DNA of 34,190 nt, taken from contig JAAVCP010000086.1 in the NCBI GenBank assembly GCA_014802265.1, forward strand, positions 1-34,190. Direction: 5' to 3'. The position numbers were made by a program, and so were the translations under genes. This document shows, one piece after another, positions 8,575-17,288 of the stretch. The notes below the pieces were generated by a model. That model saw nothing but the letters and a program-made list of their open reading frames with translations, did not search any database and was not told the origin of the DNA. This stretch comes from Bacteroides sp. (GTDB lineage Bacteria; Bacteroidota; Bacteroidia; Bacteroidales; Muribaculaceae). Numbering within the stretch: position 1 is the first letter of the stretch; the number at the start of each line of letters is the position of its first letter.

Positions 8575-9234
8575 ATGCAGACAACAGATAAAAACACCCG
8601 CACCATCCAGCCATCGCCCTCCGATATGGTAATCGTGATCGGTCGCCAGTTTGGAAGCGGTGGAAGACGAATCGGAAAAATTGTGGCAGACAGGCTTCAA
8701 TGCCCCTATTATGACAAGGAGCTTCTCGCGAAGACAGCCGAAAGACTCGGATATGCCCGTGAGGTTTTTGATGTGCACGATGAGCGGAAGCCCTCTCCTT
8801 TCCGTGCATTGCTGCAAGGGGTCTATGGGATTGCCGACAATTTTCATGACACCTCTATGAGCGCGGAGCGGCTTTATAAGGAGCAGAGCGAAATCATACG
8901 CCAATTGTGTAACCAGGGAAGCTGCGTAATAGTGGGGCGCACTGCCGACTACGTAATGCGCCATCACCCCGGACTGGTAAGTGTGTTTCTTCATGCCCCC
9001 GTTGAAATCAGGGCAAAGAACATTGTAAGCCGTGGCGAAAGCATCTCGGAGGCTCAGGCAATAGAAAAAGCAAACAGGCATGACCACAACCGGGAAAGAT
9101 ATTATAATTATTACACCGGGAAACAAAACTGGGGGAAAGCCTCCAATTATCATCTCTCCCTTAACTCGTCGGCTCTCCCTGATTCCGAACTTGCCGACAT
9201 AATCATTAATTTTGCTAAGAAAAAGGTGAAATGA
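8575..9234 (+). CDS. Cytidylate kinase-like family protein
   Basis: This 219-residue protein has a P-loop-like N-terminus, MVIVIGRQFGSGGRRIG (about 18-34), then YYDKELLAKTAERLGY and CVIVGRTADYVM, the pattern of the Cytidylate_kin2 group. These are related to CMP kinase (Cmk) but lack its usual length and motifs, and their substrate is not established. A C-terminal NYYTGKQNWGKASNYHLSLNSS segment is typical. The product should be cytoplasmic. I chose ATG at 8575 because the -7 box at 8543-8550 overlaps the TTG of a longer frame. The gene ends 16 bases before the RNase P RNA and may be cotranscribed with it. Confidence 0.85.
   Translation: MQTTDKNTRTIQPSPSDMVIVIGRQFGSGGRRIGKIVADRLQCPYYDKELLAKTAERLGYAREVFDVHDERKPSPFRALLQGVYGIADNFHDTSMSAERLYKEQSEIIRQLCNQGSCVIVGRTADYVMRHHPGLVSVFLHAPVEIRAKNIVSRGESISEAQAIEKANRHDHNRERYYNYYTGKQNWGKASNYHLSLNSSALPDSELADIIINFAKKKVK
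9207..9214 (+). promoter_or_regulatory. Candidate -7 box for rnpB inside the end of the upstream gene
   Basis: TAATTTTG matches TAnnTTTG and lies within the last codons of the kinase-like gene, about 36 bases before the predicted 5' end of RNase P RNA. A transcript from here would need about 28 nt of 5' trimming, so this is only a candidate. Confidence 0.3.
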
Positions 9235-9249
9235 CAGAAAGAATATAAA

Positions 9250-9611
9250 ATGCAGAAAAGCGGTCTGTCGCTTGGGAGGTTTCTTTCAAGAGGAAAGTCC
9301 GGGCAACACAGAGCATCATGTTTCCTAACGGGAAGCCGGCGGCAACGCCGGAGATAAGTGATAGAAAACAACCGCCCCTCCCTTGGAGATGGTAAGGGTG
9401 AGAAGGTGGGGTAAGAGCCCACCGGCTCCCATGGTGACATGGGAGGCCGCACATCTCATGAGTTGCAAGGCCAAATATACCGGCAGTCAAGGATTGCTCG
9501 TCCATTGCCGGGGGGTAGGCTGCTCCAGCTCGCAGGCAACTGCGATGCGTAGATAAATGACAGACACCGTCTTCATGACGGCACATAACCCGGCTTACAG
9601 CCTTTCTGCAT
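9250..9611 (+). ncRNA. rnpB: RNase P RNA (bacterial type A)
   Basis: This is the catalytic RNA that trims the 5' leader of pre-tRNAs. The universally conserved 5' core GAGGAAAGTCCGGGC is at 9290-9304, and the 3' core (ACATAACCCGGCTTACAG) ends near 9601. The ends were set from helix P1: ATGCAGAAA at 9250-9258 pairs with TTTCTGCAT at 9603-9611. The length of about 362 nt fits type A RNAs. Further helices are visible, including the GGGAAGCC/GGCAACGCC region after position 9330 and an extended hairpin near 9415-9450. The conserved ACAG of the 3' core is present. A strong intrinsic terminator follows directly. Confidence 0.95.
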
Positions 9612-9613
9612 CT

Positions 9614-9657
9614 AAAAAAGACGGCGCATAGCGGAACTATGCTCACCGTCTTTTTTT
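9614..9657 (+). terminator. Intrinsic terminator of rnpB
   Basis: AAAAAAGACGG-GCATAG pairs with CTATGC-CCGTCTTTTTT (17 pairs with a small bulge) around the loop CGGAA, followed by a run of T. It lies 2 bases after the end of helix P1. Confidence 0.9.
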
Positions 9658-9779
9658 ATATCCCTTTTTATACCACTCTTACTGAACAATATCCCCGTTA
9701 AACGGTTTTAATTTTAAACTCTAACCTCACAACCCCAAATAAACTCCACAATCCCATAACCTCAAAACCACACAATCCT

Positions 9780-11210
9780 ATGCCTGATAAAAAGCCTTCC
9801 AAAATATCTCAGCTCATCGACAAAGGGATAACACTTGCCAACTATTGCTGGACAGGTGTATGGAAAGACGCACGCGACACCACCGGAATCCGTATTCTTA
9901 AGGTAGCAAATCTTTCAGTGAGATCTTATCTTGACCGGAATTTACAGACGCGTTCCATGTCGCTCACCTATTCCACGGTGCTTGCCATCGTGCCGGCGCT
10001 TGCCCTGCTCTTTGCCATTGGCAGGGGATTCGGATTTCAGAAACTTCTGGAAGACCAGCTCATGCACAACATTCCGGGACAGCAAAAGGTGCTTAAATAT
10101 ATATTGCAGTTCGTTGATTCCTATCTCGCGGAGACCTCCCAGGGAATATTCGTGGGGGTGGGTATAATATTCTTGCTTTGGACCCTCATATCCCTCCTTT
10201 CCTATATAGAAAGTGCCTTCAATGAGGTCTGGGACATAAAACATGACCGGACGATGTATCAGAAAATCACTGACTACATAGCCATCTGCCTGCTTGTGCC
10301 GGTGCTTATGATATGCTCATCGGGTGTGTCTATTTTCATGTCTGCCACAGTACAGTCAAATGCTCATTTCGCTTTCCTCACACCCTTGGTAAACGTAGCA
10401 CTCGAAGCCTCGCCTCTCGTCCTTGTGTGGCTCGCCTTTACCCTTTCCTTCATGCTGATTCCCAACACGAAAGTGAAATTTAAATATTCAGCCATAGCCG
10501 GCGTCATCTGCGCCATATTATTTCAGATATTGCAGATTCTATTCGTCAACGGACAGATTTACGTATCAAAATACAATGCCATCTACGGATCTTTCTCATT
10601 CCTCCCCTTGCTCCTTATATGGCTCCAGCTCTCATGGCTAATCCTTCTTTCCGGCTGCGTACTTACCTACTCTCTTCAAAACATATTCTCCTTTAATTTT
10701 ATAGGCGATCTGACAAAAATGTCGGAAAACTATTCAAGGAAGGTGACAATTATTCTTACTGCAGCCATCTCGTCACGCTTCCGTCAGGGCAAGACTCCCC
10801 TCACCAGATCGCAACTTAGTTTTTACTATGACATACCGATCAGGGTGGTTACCGGAATTTGTGATAATCTCTATAAAGCAGGATTGATAAACTATGTCAT
10901 CTTACCTGACGAGAAGACCGGAGTGGCACCTGCCACCGAGACAGGGAAACTATCCGTAGGGGAACTACTCTCAAAAATAGATCATGTGGGCAGTTCTGAC
11001 TTCATTCCCCGTTTTAACATCATCTATAAAGATGTGCTTGACAAAATTGATTTATGGCTCGACGACTCTTATAAGTCGCTCGACTCATACCTGATCTCCG
11101 AAATTGACCTCCCTGAAGACATCGACAAAGAGAAGGCATTGACTGAGGTGAAACCACAGTTCCAGTTCTCCACCGACGATGATTCTTCTCCTGTCAATAA
11201 TAATGATTAA
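9780..11210 (+). CDS. YihY/BrkB family inner-membrane protein
   Basis: A 476-residue protein of the YihY/virulence factor BrkB family. After a 50-residue N-terminal region it has RSMSLTYSTVLAIVPALALLFAIGRG and about six membrane helices up to residue 310, with the characteristic ESAFNEVWDIK and GSFSFLPLLLIWLQLSWLILLSG segments. The family was once annotated as RNase BN in error; its function remains unclear. The C-terminal 150 residues are soluble and include a winged-helix-like part (LSFYYDIPIRVVTGICDNLYKAGLI) followed by an acidic tail; this extension is longer than in E. coli YihY. The gene stands alone between the rnpB terminator and the glycogen promoter. Its 75-base upstream leader contains no G. 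Confidence 0.9.
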   Translation: MPDKKPSKISQLIDKGITLANYCWTGVWKDARDTTGIRILKVANLSVRSYLDRNLQTRSMSLTYSTVLAIVPALALLFAIGRGFGFQKLLEDQLMHNIPGQQKVLKYILQFVDSYLAETSQGIFVGVGIIFLLWTLISLLSYIESAFNEVWDIKHDRTMYQKITDYIAICLLVPVLMICSSGVSIFMSATVQSNAHFAFLTPLVNVALEASPLVLVWLAFTLSFMLIPNTKVKFKYSAIAGVICAILFQILQILFVNGQIYVSKYNAIYGSFSFLPLLLIWLQLSWLILLSGCVLTYSLQNIFSFNFIGDLTKMSENYSRKVTIILTAAISSRFRQGKTPLTRSQLSFYYDIPIRVVTGICDNLYKAGLINYVILPDEKTGVAPATETGKLSVGELLSKIDHVGSSDFIPRFNIIYKDVLDKIDLWLDDSYKSLDSYLISEIDLPEDIDKEKALTEVKPQFQFSTDDDSSPVNNND

Positions 11211-11279
11211 GGATTTTTTGTGTTTTACAACACTTTTCCTATTTTTTGATAGCACTTTAATAAAAATTTGGTTTTTCTG

Positions 11280-11311
11280 TTTGCATATTTAAGTAAATAA
11301 CTATATCTTTG
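11280..11311 (+). promoter_or_regulatory. Consensus promoter of the glycogen operon
   Basis: A TTTG -33 box (11280-11283) is followed after 20 bases by TATCTTTG (11304-11311), matching TAnnTTTG with ideal spacing. Transcription would start near 11318, leaving a leader of about 185 nt before the ATG at 11504. The leader includes AAAAAGC (11341-11347) that can pair with GCTTTTT (11368-11374), and CTCTC/GAGAG further on. Confidence 0.7.
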
Positions 11312-11503
11312 TAGACAATTTTAATATCTACGGATAATTGAAAAAGCGAATCAAATATAAAACCTCAGCTTTTTTATTTGACCGCCACTTTCTATAACCG
11401 TTGCTTAAATTGTAGCATGGAAATGCCGGTTTATAACCCTCCTCTCATTGCTAAGAGAGAAACTTCAACTGACTCAAAATTTACCTTAAATAACAGATAA
11501 TAT

Positions 11504-13477
11504 ATGAGCTATCTGAAATTTGACAAAAGCCTCATGATTAACTTGGAGCAAAGCCTTCCAAAAGAGATGCTTCGCACCAATAAATCAGGGGCATACCACT
11601 GCACAACAATTGTGGGGTGTAACACTCGCAAGCAACATGGTCTGCTTGTGATCCCTATCCCGGAAATGGACGACAAGGCACACGTCCTGCTCTCTTCTCT
11701 TGATGAGACCGTGATTCAGCATGGTGCTCCGTTTAATCTGGGGCTTCATCAGTATGGCGACGGCATATTCAGTCCTAACGGACACAAATATATCCGTCAG
11801 TTTGACTGCGAATCAGTGCCTACTGTCACTTACCGTGTAGGCGGAGTTATCCTCACCAAAGAAAAAGTGTTCATCTCTCATGAGAACCGAATACTTATCA
11901 AGTACACTCTTGTAGAGGCTCATTCCCCCACGACCCTTCAATTCCGTCCGTTCCTCGCTTTCCGCAACGCCAACGACCTCTGCATTGAGAACGGAGCCAT
12001 CAACACTGCCACCGAGAATGTTGCCAACGGCATCTCGACATGTCTGTATCATGGCTACCCGAACCTCTACATGCAGTTCTCAAAGAAGCCGGAATGGGTG
12101 GCTGACGGTCATTGGTATAAGGGGATTGAGTATTATAAGGACAAAGACCGTGGCATTCCCTATAAGGAAGACCTTTGGGTGCCCGGCTACTTCCAGCTTC
12201 CTATACAGAAAGGAGAGTCTATCATTTTCTCTGCCTCCACATTTGAAGCTGACCCTGCCTCATTCCTGGAGACTTATGAAAAGGAACTCCTCTCACGTAC
12301 ATGCCGCACCAGCTTCTACAACTGCCTCAAGAATTCCGCAAAGCAGTTCTATCTGAAGAATAAGTACGGAATGTATATCATGGCAGGTTATCCGTGGTAT
12401 AATGTCCGCGCACGCGATGAACTGATGGCACTCCCCGGCTGTACGCTCGCCATTGACCACCGCAATGACTATGAAAGCATAATGGGGACTTTCCTCCATG
12501 CCCTGCGCCGCTTCCTCAACGAGGGTGAGAAAGACAGGACAATCGGTGAGATTGATCTCCCTGACATTCCGCTTTGGACTATATGGGCAATCCAGCAGTT
12601 CCGCCGTGCTACCACCACACGTGAATGCCGCGAGAAATACGGAGAGACCGTAAAATGGATTGTTGACCAGATCCGCAACGGCAAGGTGCCAAATCTTTAT
12701 CTCAACGATAATGGACTTTTGTCGTCAAATGGTCAGGACACACCGGTCACCTGGCTGTCCGCCTCCATCAATGGTCGCCCCATTATCCCAAGAACAGGAT
12801 ATATTCTTGAGTTTAATGCCCTTTGGTATAACGCTCTCCGCTTCGTCAACTCCCTTTACGACGGCGATCCCTCTTCCGAAGAATATCTTGAAGAGATCAA
12901 TGCTCTCGCAGAGAAAGTAAAAGCCTCATTCCTCTCCACTTTCCTCAACGGCTACGGCTATCTTTATGATTATGTCAACGGCACATACACCGATCTTGAG
13001 GTGCGTCCGAACATGGCTATCGCTATCGGATTGGAATATTCACCGCTTGACCGCCGCCAGCGCAAGAAAGTGCTTGACCTTGTAACCCGTGAGCTGCTCA
13101 CCCCGAAGGGGCTGCGTTCCCTCAGTCCGAAAAGCTATGCTTATCGCCCCACCTATGTGGGAGATCCCGTGCAGCGTGAATACACAGTGCATCAGGGACC
13201 GGCACGTCCGTGGCTGTTTGGATTCTATGCTGATGCCTACTTCAAAGTGTTTGGTGTGAGCGGCGTAGGATTTATTGAGAGAATGCTCATTGGCTACGAA
13301 GACGAAATGACCGAAGGCTGCATAGGGTCACTGTCAGAGATGTATGATGGCAACCCGCCCTACACCGGACGTGGAGCCGTGAGCACCGCCAAGAACGTCG
13401 GTGAGATTCTGCGCACCCTTAAAAACGTGAAAGAATTTAACAAACTACAAACCTTAGAAACCGAAGAATCGAAATGA
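11504..13477 (+). CDS. Glycogen debranching enzyme (amylo-alpha-1,6-glucosidase family)
   Basis: This 657-residue protein belongs to the bacterial/archaeal glycogen debranching family (GDE_N plus GDE_C). It would hydrolyse alpha-1,6 branch points of intracellular glycogen. The N-terminal beta domain (about 15-240) includes NKSGAYHCTTIVGCNTRKQHGLL. The C-terminal (alpha/alpha)6 domain begins near 270 and carries AGYPWYNVRARDELMALPG (294-312), equivalent to the AGYPWF...GRD active-site signature, with RARD in place of the usual WGRD as I recall for Bacteroidetes members. Later segments SLSPKSYAYRPTYVGDP and YHQGPARPW-like TVHQGPARPWLFG fit the family. No signal peptide: cytoplasmic. The stop overlaps the next start by 4 bases (ATGA), indicating translational coupling. 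Confidence 0.92.
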   Translation: MSYLKFDKSLMINLEQSLPKEMLRTNKSGAYHCTTIVGCNTRKQHGLLVIPIPEMDDKAHVLLSSLDETVIQHGAPFNLGLHQYGDGIFSPNGHKYIRQFDCESVPTVTYRVGGVILTKEKVFISHENRILIKYTLVEAHSPTTLQFRPFLAFRNANDLCIENGAINTATENVANGISTCLYHGYPNLYMQFSKKPEWVADGHWYKGIEYYKDKDRGIPYKEDLWVPGYFQLPIQKGESIIFSASTFEADPASFLETYEKELLSRTCRTSFYNCLKNSAKQFYLKNKYGMYIMAGYPWYNVRARDELMALPGCTLAIDHRNDYESIMGTFLHALRRFLNEGEKDRTIGEIDLPDIPLWTIWAIQQFRRATTTRECREKYGETVKWIVDQIRNGKVPNLYLNDNGLLSSNGQDTPVTWLSASINGRPIIPRTGYILEFNALWYNALRFVNSLYDGDPSSEEYLEEINALAEKVKASFLSTFLNGYGYLYDYVNGTYTDLEVRPNMAIAIGLEYSPLDRRQRKKVLDLVTRELLTPKGLRSLSPKSYAYRPTYVGDPVQREYTVHQGPARPWLFGFYADAYFKVFGVSGVGFIERMLIGYEDEMTEGCIGSLSEMYDGNPPYTGRGAVSTAKNVGEILRTLKNVKEFNKLQTLETEESK

Positions 13478-14739
13478 AGGCTTTAATGTTTGGATGGGAA
13501 TTCCCTCCGCATATCCTCGGCGGTCTCGGCACTGCAAGCTACGGTCTCACCAAAGGTATGCACGCCAATGGCGACATGGACATCACCTTCGTCATTCCCA
13601 AGCCGTGGGGCGATGAAGAGCGTGGCTTCGCCAATATTATTGGAGCGTGCAACACCCCGGTTGCATGGCGCGATGTCTCCTGGGATTATGTCAATTCCAG
13701 AATAGGAAAAATCATGGACCCGCAGACGTATTTCAACCTGCGCGACCATATCTATGCTGATTTCAACTATATGCGTCTCAATGACCTTGGATGCATCGAG
13801 TTTTCTGGGCGTTATCCCGATAACCTCGTTGAGGAAATCAACAACTACTCAATCGTGGCAGGCGTGATTGCCCGCACTGTGCCCTTTGACATCATTCATT
13901 CCCACGACTGGCTTACCTACCCTGCCGGCATACATGCCAAGAACGTAACCGGCAAGCCCCTCGTGATTCACGTTCACGCTTCCGAGTTCGACCGCTCCAG
14001 AGGGAAGCCGAACCCAACTGTGTTCGGAATTGAGAAAGATGGCATGAATAATGCTGACCATATCATCACAGTCTCTAACCTCACACGTAGGACAGTGATT
14101 GAGAAATATGGTATCGACCCGGCAAAGGTTACAACCGTACACAACGCCGTTATCCCTTTGAGCGAGGAACTTCTCAGTCTTAAGAAGAAGGAATCCAAAG
14201 ACAAGGTCATCACCTTCCTCGGGCGTATCACCATGCAGAAAGGTCCGGAATATTTCGTGGAGGCTGCTGCCAAGGTGCTTCAGAAAAACAAGCATGTGCG
14301 CTTCGTGATGGCAGGAGGCGGCGACATGGAGGAGAAGATGATCCGCCTTGCAGCAAAACGTGGAATCGCTGGCCGCTTCCATTTCACGGGCTTCCTTCGC
14401 GGCAAAGAAGTCTACCAGATGTTCCGTGATTCCGACGTATATGTGATGCCTTCCGTGTCAGAGCCTTTCGGCATCTCCCCCCTTGAGGCTATGGAGATGG
14501 GCGTGCCTTCCATTATTTCCAAACAGAGCGGCTGCGCTGAGATTCTGGAAAATGTCATAAAGACCGACTATTGGGATGTGGATGCCATGGCAGACGCAAT
14601 GCACTCCATCATCACCAATAAAGCCCTGTTTGATACTCTCCGCGACCGTGGTGTTGAGGAAATTCTCGGAATCACATGGGAGAAGGCAGGCAAGAAAGTG
14701 ATCGACATATATAAAAAGGTGATCGAGTCGCGCAAATAA
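13474..14739 (+). CDS. Glycosyltransferase family 4, glycogen-synthase-like
   Basis: A 421-residue GT-B fold retaining glycosyltransferase. The N-terminus MFGWEFPPHILGGLGTASYGL contains the nucleotide-sugar loop (GGLG), reminiscent of starch/glycogen synthases. The middle has the HSHDWLTYPAGIHAK catalytic-His region. The C-terminal Rossmann domain has FLGRITMQKGPEYF and the E-x7-E motif EPFGISPLE (E330 and E338). It probably extends alpha-glucan chains from UDP- or ADP-glucose in the cytoplasm. Its place between a debranching enzyme and a GH57 enzyme, with ATGA overlap upstream, strongly supports glycogen metabolism; donor and acceptor are inferred. Confidence 0.9.
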   Translation: MKALMFGWEFPPHILGGLGTASYGLTKGMHANGDMDITFVIPKPWGDEERGFANIIGACNTPVAWRDVSWDYVNSRIGKIMDPQTYFNLRDHIYADFNYMRLNDLGCIEFSGRYPDNLVEEINNYSIVAGVIARTVPFDIIHSHDWLTYPAGIHAKNVTGKPLVIHVHASEFDRSRGKPNPTVFGIEKDGMNNADHIITVSNLTRRTVIEKYGIDPAKVTTVHNAVIPLSEELLSLKKKESKDKVITFLGRITMQKGPEYFVEAAAKVLQKNKHVRFVMAGGGDMEEKMIRLAAKRGIAGRFHFTGFLRGKEVYQMFRDSDVYVMPSVSEPFGISPLEAMEMGVPSIISKQSGCAEILENVIKTDYWDVDAMADAMHSIITNKALFDTLRDRGVEEILGITWEKAGKKVIDIYKKVIESRK

Positions 14740-14774
14740 TCCACATTTGATAATAAAAAACATATATACAAATT

Positions 14775-16202
14775 ATGAAATCAGTTTGTTTCTATTTTAA
14801 GATTCATCAGCCGTTCCGTCTGAAACGCTACAGATTCTTCGACATAGGCAACGACCATTACTATTATGATGATTTCGCTGACGATGAAATCATGACCCGT
14901 CTTGCCGAGACAAGCTATGTGCCTATGGCAAACACGCTTCTTCAGATGATCAATGACAGCAACCGTGAGTTTAAATGCTCAATCTGCATATCAGGCACAG
15001 CCATTGAGCAATTCCAACTCTATGCCCCTGAGATGATTGATCTTCTTAAGAAACTTGCCGACACGGGTTGCGTTGAGTTCCTCAGCGGCACTTATTCCCA
15101 CAGCCTCGCTTCCTTGGAAGACCCCGAGGAATTTATGCGTGAGGTGAAGGAGCATGACACCCTCATTCAGCGTCTTTTCGGAGTCAAGCCCACTGTGTTT
15201 GCCAACACAGAACTTATCTATGACGACGACATTGCAACTCTCATCGCTTCAATGGGCTTCTCAACAGTGCTTACTGAAGGTGCAAAACATGTGCTCGGCT
15301 GGAAATCGCCCAACTACGTATATTGTGCTGCAACAGCTCCCGAGCTTCGTCTGCTTCTCACCAACGACAAGCTCGCAAACGATATTGCCGGTAACTTCAA
15401 TAATACCTCATGGGACGAGTATCCTCTCACTGCTGACAAGTATGTCGACTGGATTGCTGCTCTTCCTGAGGAGGAACAGGTTGTCAATCTATATATGAGC
15501 ATGGATACATTCGGTTCATTCCTTCCGAAAGATACCGGCATCTTCGACTTTATGAAGGCTCTGCCACGCTTTGGCAAGGAGAAGGGCGTTGCCTTCACCA
15601 AACCTTCTGACGTGGTCGGCAAGCTTAACCCGGTCGGTGCCCTCACTATCCCCTTCCCCATCTCGGATATTGACGAGGCGCGTGACGTTTCAGCATGGAA
15701 AGGTAACGAACTTCAGAGAGAGGCGCTTGGCAAACTTTACGGCGTGGCAGAACGTGTAAGCCTTTGCTCTGACCGTCGTCTAAAACAAGACTGGGAATAT
15801 CTCCAGAGCAGCGACCATTTCTATTACATGAGCACCAAGAATATGGCAGACGGCGCAAGCCATGCAGCCTTCAGTCCGTATGATTCACCTTTCGCTGCGT
15901 TCACCAACTATATGAACGTGCTCGCTGACTTCCTCGTAAGAGTTGAGGAACAGTTCCCTGAGAATATTGACAATGAGGAGTTGAACTCACTGTTGCTCAC
16001 GATCCGCAATCAGTCGCAGGAAATCAACGCTCTCAACAAGGAGGTGAAGAATCTTCGCAACAATATTCTCAATGCCGACGACTCCACAAATGCACCTAAA
16101 GCTGAGGAGGTAGAAGTGGTTGAGAAAGCCGATGTGGAGGCTCCCCAAAAGCCGGGGCGTAAAACAACCACCCGTAAATCAACTGCTAAGAAAGCGAAAT
16201 AA
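14775..16202 (+). CDS. Glycoside hydrolase family 57 (alpha-amylase/glucanotransferase type)
   Basis: This 475-residue protein is a GH57 enzyme acting on alpha-glucans by a retaining mechanism. Motif 1 is HQP (11-13). The nucleophile is probably E146 in FANTELIYDD, and the acid/base is D244 in YMSMDTFGSFLP. No signal peptide is present, so it should act on intracellular glycogen. It could be an amylase, a 4-alpha-glucanotransferase or a branching enzyme; at this length a hydrolase or amylase is more likely than the longer branching enzymes. After the catalytic part there is a coiled-coil stretch (about 405-435) and a basic tail, KPGRKTTTRKSTAKKAK, that is not part of the family core and could bind polyanions or polysaccharide. 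It is the last gene of the operon, 35 bases after the GT4 gene, followed by a strong hairpin. Confidence 0.9.
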   Translation: MKSVCFYFKIHQPFRLKRYRFFDIGNDHYYYDDFADDEIMTRLAETSYVPMANTLLQMINDSNREFKCSICISGTAIEQFQLYAPEMIDLLKKLADTGCVEFLSGTYSHSLASLEDPEEFMREVKEHDTLIQRLFGVKPTVFANTELIYDDDIATLIASMGFSTVLTEGAKHVLGWKSPNYVYCAATAPELRLLLTNDKLANDIAGNFNNTSWDEYPLTADKYVDWIAALPEEEQVVNLYMSMDTFGSFLPKDTGIFDFMKALPRFGKEKGVAFTKPSDVVGKLNPVGALTIPFPISDIDEARDVSAWKGNELQREALGKLYGVAERVSLCSDRRLKQDWEYLQSSDHFYYMSTKNMADGASHAAFSPYDSPFAAFTNYMNVLADFLVRVEEQFPENIDNEELNSLLLTIRNQSQEINALNKEVKNLRNNILNADDSTNAPKAEEVEVVEKADVEAPQKPGRKTTTRKSTAKKAK

Positions 16203-16213
16203 TCAAAGCCAAT

Positions 16214-16266
16214 AATATATAGTGGAGGCGACAAAATCTTGAATTTTGTCGCCTCCACTATATATT
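16214..16266. terminator. 24-bp perfect hairpin terminator between convergent genes
   Basis: AATATATAGTGGAGGCGAC... at 16214-16237 pairs without mismatch with 16243-16266 around the 5-nt loop CTTGA. The plus side continues TTTTAT, so it should end the glycogen operon. It lies 90 bases beyond the stop of the convergent Crp/Fnr gene and could serve that strand too. Confidence 0.85.
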
Positions 16267-16356
16267 TTATTCTCGCAATGCAAAATAAAGAAGTTAACCC
16301 TCTTTCACATCGAGAATTATTTCCGGGTAAATATTTATCGTAGAAATCTTACAAAA

Positions 16357-17058
16357 TCAACCGAATTTGGAGATTTTTCGGAGTTGCGCTTCATTAAGCA
16401 GGCGAATCCTGCGACCATCAACAAGAATCAGCTTCTCTTTCACGAAATCAGTAAGTGTGCGTATAGCATTAGAGGTGGTCATGTTTGAAAGATTTGCCAG
16501 ATCCTCCCGGCTCATATAAATCTTCAATGTGGCATCATCATCTTCAAGTCCATAATTCTCACTGAGCATAAGAAGAGACTCAGCCAAACGACCACGTATA
16601 TGCTTTTGCGTAAGATTTACTATCTTAGTGTCCGATCCGCCAAGGTTGCAGGCGAGTTCATAGATAAAGAACATGGCGAGGTCATTATTTTGCCTTATCA
16701 GCCCTTCCACAATTTTCATCGGGATACTTCCGATAGTCGAAGCCTCAAAAGCTGCTGCCGACGACACATAATTCTCCCGGGCAAAATAAGCCCGATAACC
16801 AAAATATTGCACCGGACGGTATAACCGGAGTATCTGGACCCTGTCGCCTACGCCGCTCTTATACATCTTTACCTTGCCGTTGAGAAGACACCATAAATTT
16901 TCCGGTTCTTCCCCCTCAGCGTAGATCATCTGACCTTTCTTAAACTCGTTGATAGTGAAATTGTCGGTAACTGTACGCTTCTCTTCGGGGGAGAGAATAG
17001 CCCATAAGTCTGACAAATCTTCACTTATGATTTGTTCAAGAGTGCTCTTCTTTAACAT
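16357..17058 (-). CDS. Crp/Fnr family transcriptional regulator
   Basis: A 233-residue regulator with an N-terminal cyclic-nucleotide-binding-like beta roll (about 20-140, KGQMIYAEGEEPENLWCLLNGKVKMY), a connecting helix and a C-terminal winged helix. The helix-turn-helix is at about 183-207 (SREDLANLSNMTTSNAIRTL). The cysteines expected of an FNR iron-sulfur sensor are absent (only C57 and C137), and the Arg-Ser pair that binds cAMP in E. coli Crp is not evident, so the effector is unknown. It is monocistronic and convergent to the glycogen operon. It could control central metabolism, but no target site can be read here. Confidence 0.9.
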   Translation of the reverse strand: MLKKSTLEQIISEDLSDLWAILSPEEKRTVTDNFTINEFKKGQMIYAEGEEPENLWCLLNGKVKMYKSGVGDRVQILRLYRPVQYFGYRAYFARENYVSSAAAFEASTIGSIPMKIVEGLIRQNNDLAMFFIYELACNLGGSDTKIVNLTQKHIRGRLAESLLMLSENYGLEDDDATLKIYMSREDLANLSNMTTSNAIRTLTDFVKEKLILVDGRRIRLLNEAQLRKISKFG

Positions 17059-17225
17059 TACGCTCGCTTATTGTTTGCAAATTGATTCTATTAATAAAAA
17101 ACTCTGATAAGTTGAGCATTCCGAAGGGTTAGGAATCTCCAAATAATAAATGGAATTGCCCTTTAGAAAAACTTCTTTTTATGTTTCACAACACAAATTT
17201 ATAACATTTTTTTCTAACATAAAAA

Positions 17226-17242
17226 CTTTTAACCTTTAAAAG
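17226..17242 (-). terminator. Weak AT-rich hairpin after menE
   Basis: On the minus strand CTTTTAA-AGG-TTAAAAG is followed by TTTTTAT, about 46 bases past the menE stop. The stem is only 7 bp and AT-rich, so this is a tentative terminator for the fmt-men operon. Confidence 0.35.
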
Positions 17243-17288
17243 CCGATTTATACCGAATTTTATTCAAATTTTATAATATCCGGAAAGC

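Noticed and set aside
8542..9153. 203-codon open frame on the minus strand
   Set aside because: It lies wholly antisense to the cytidylate-kinase-like gene, has no family motifs, and the opposite strand has clear motifs and a promoter.
9150..9646. Minus-strand open frames of 100 and 143 codons
   Set aside because: They are antisense to RNase P RNA, whose conserved core and P1 helix are unmistakable; no codon or motif support.
11294..11313. Plus-strand start of a small gene in the glycogen leader
   Set aside because: The sequence is explained by the -7 box; no open frame with a credible start follows before 11504.
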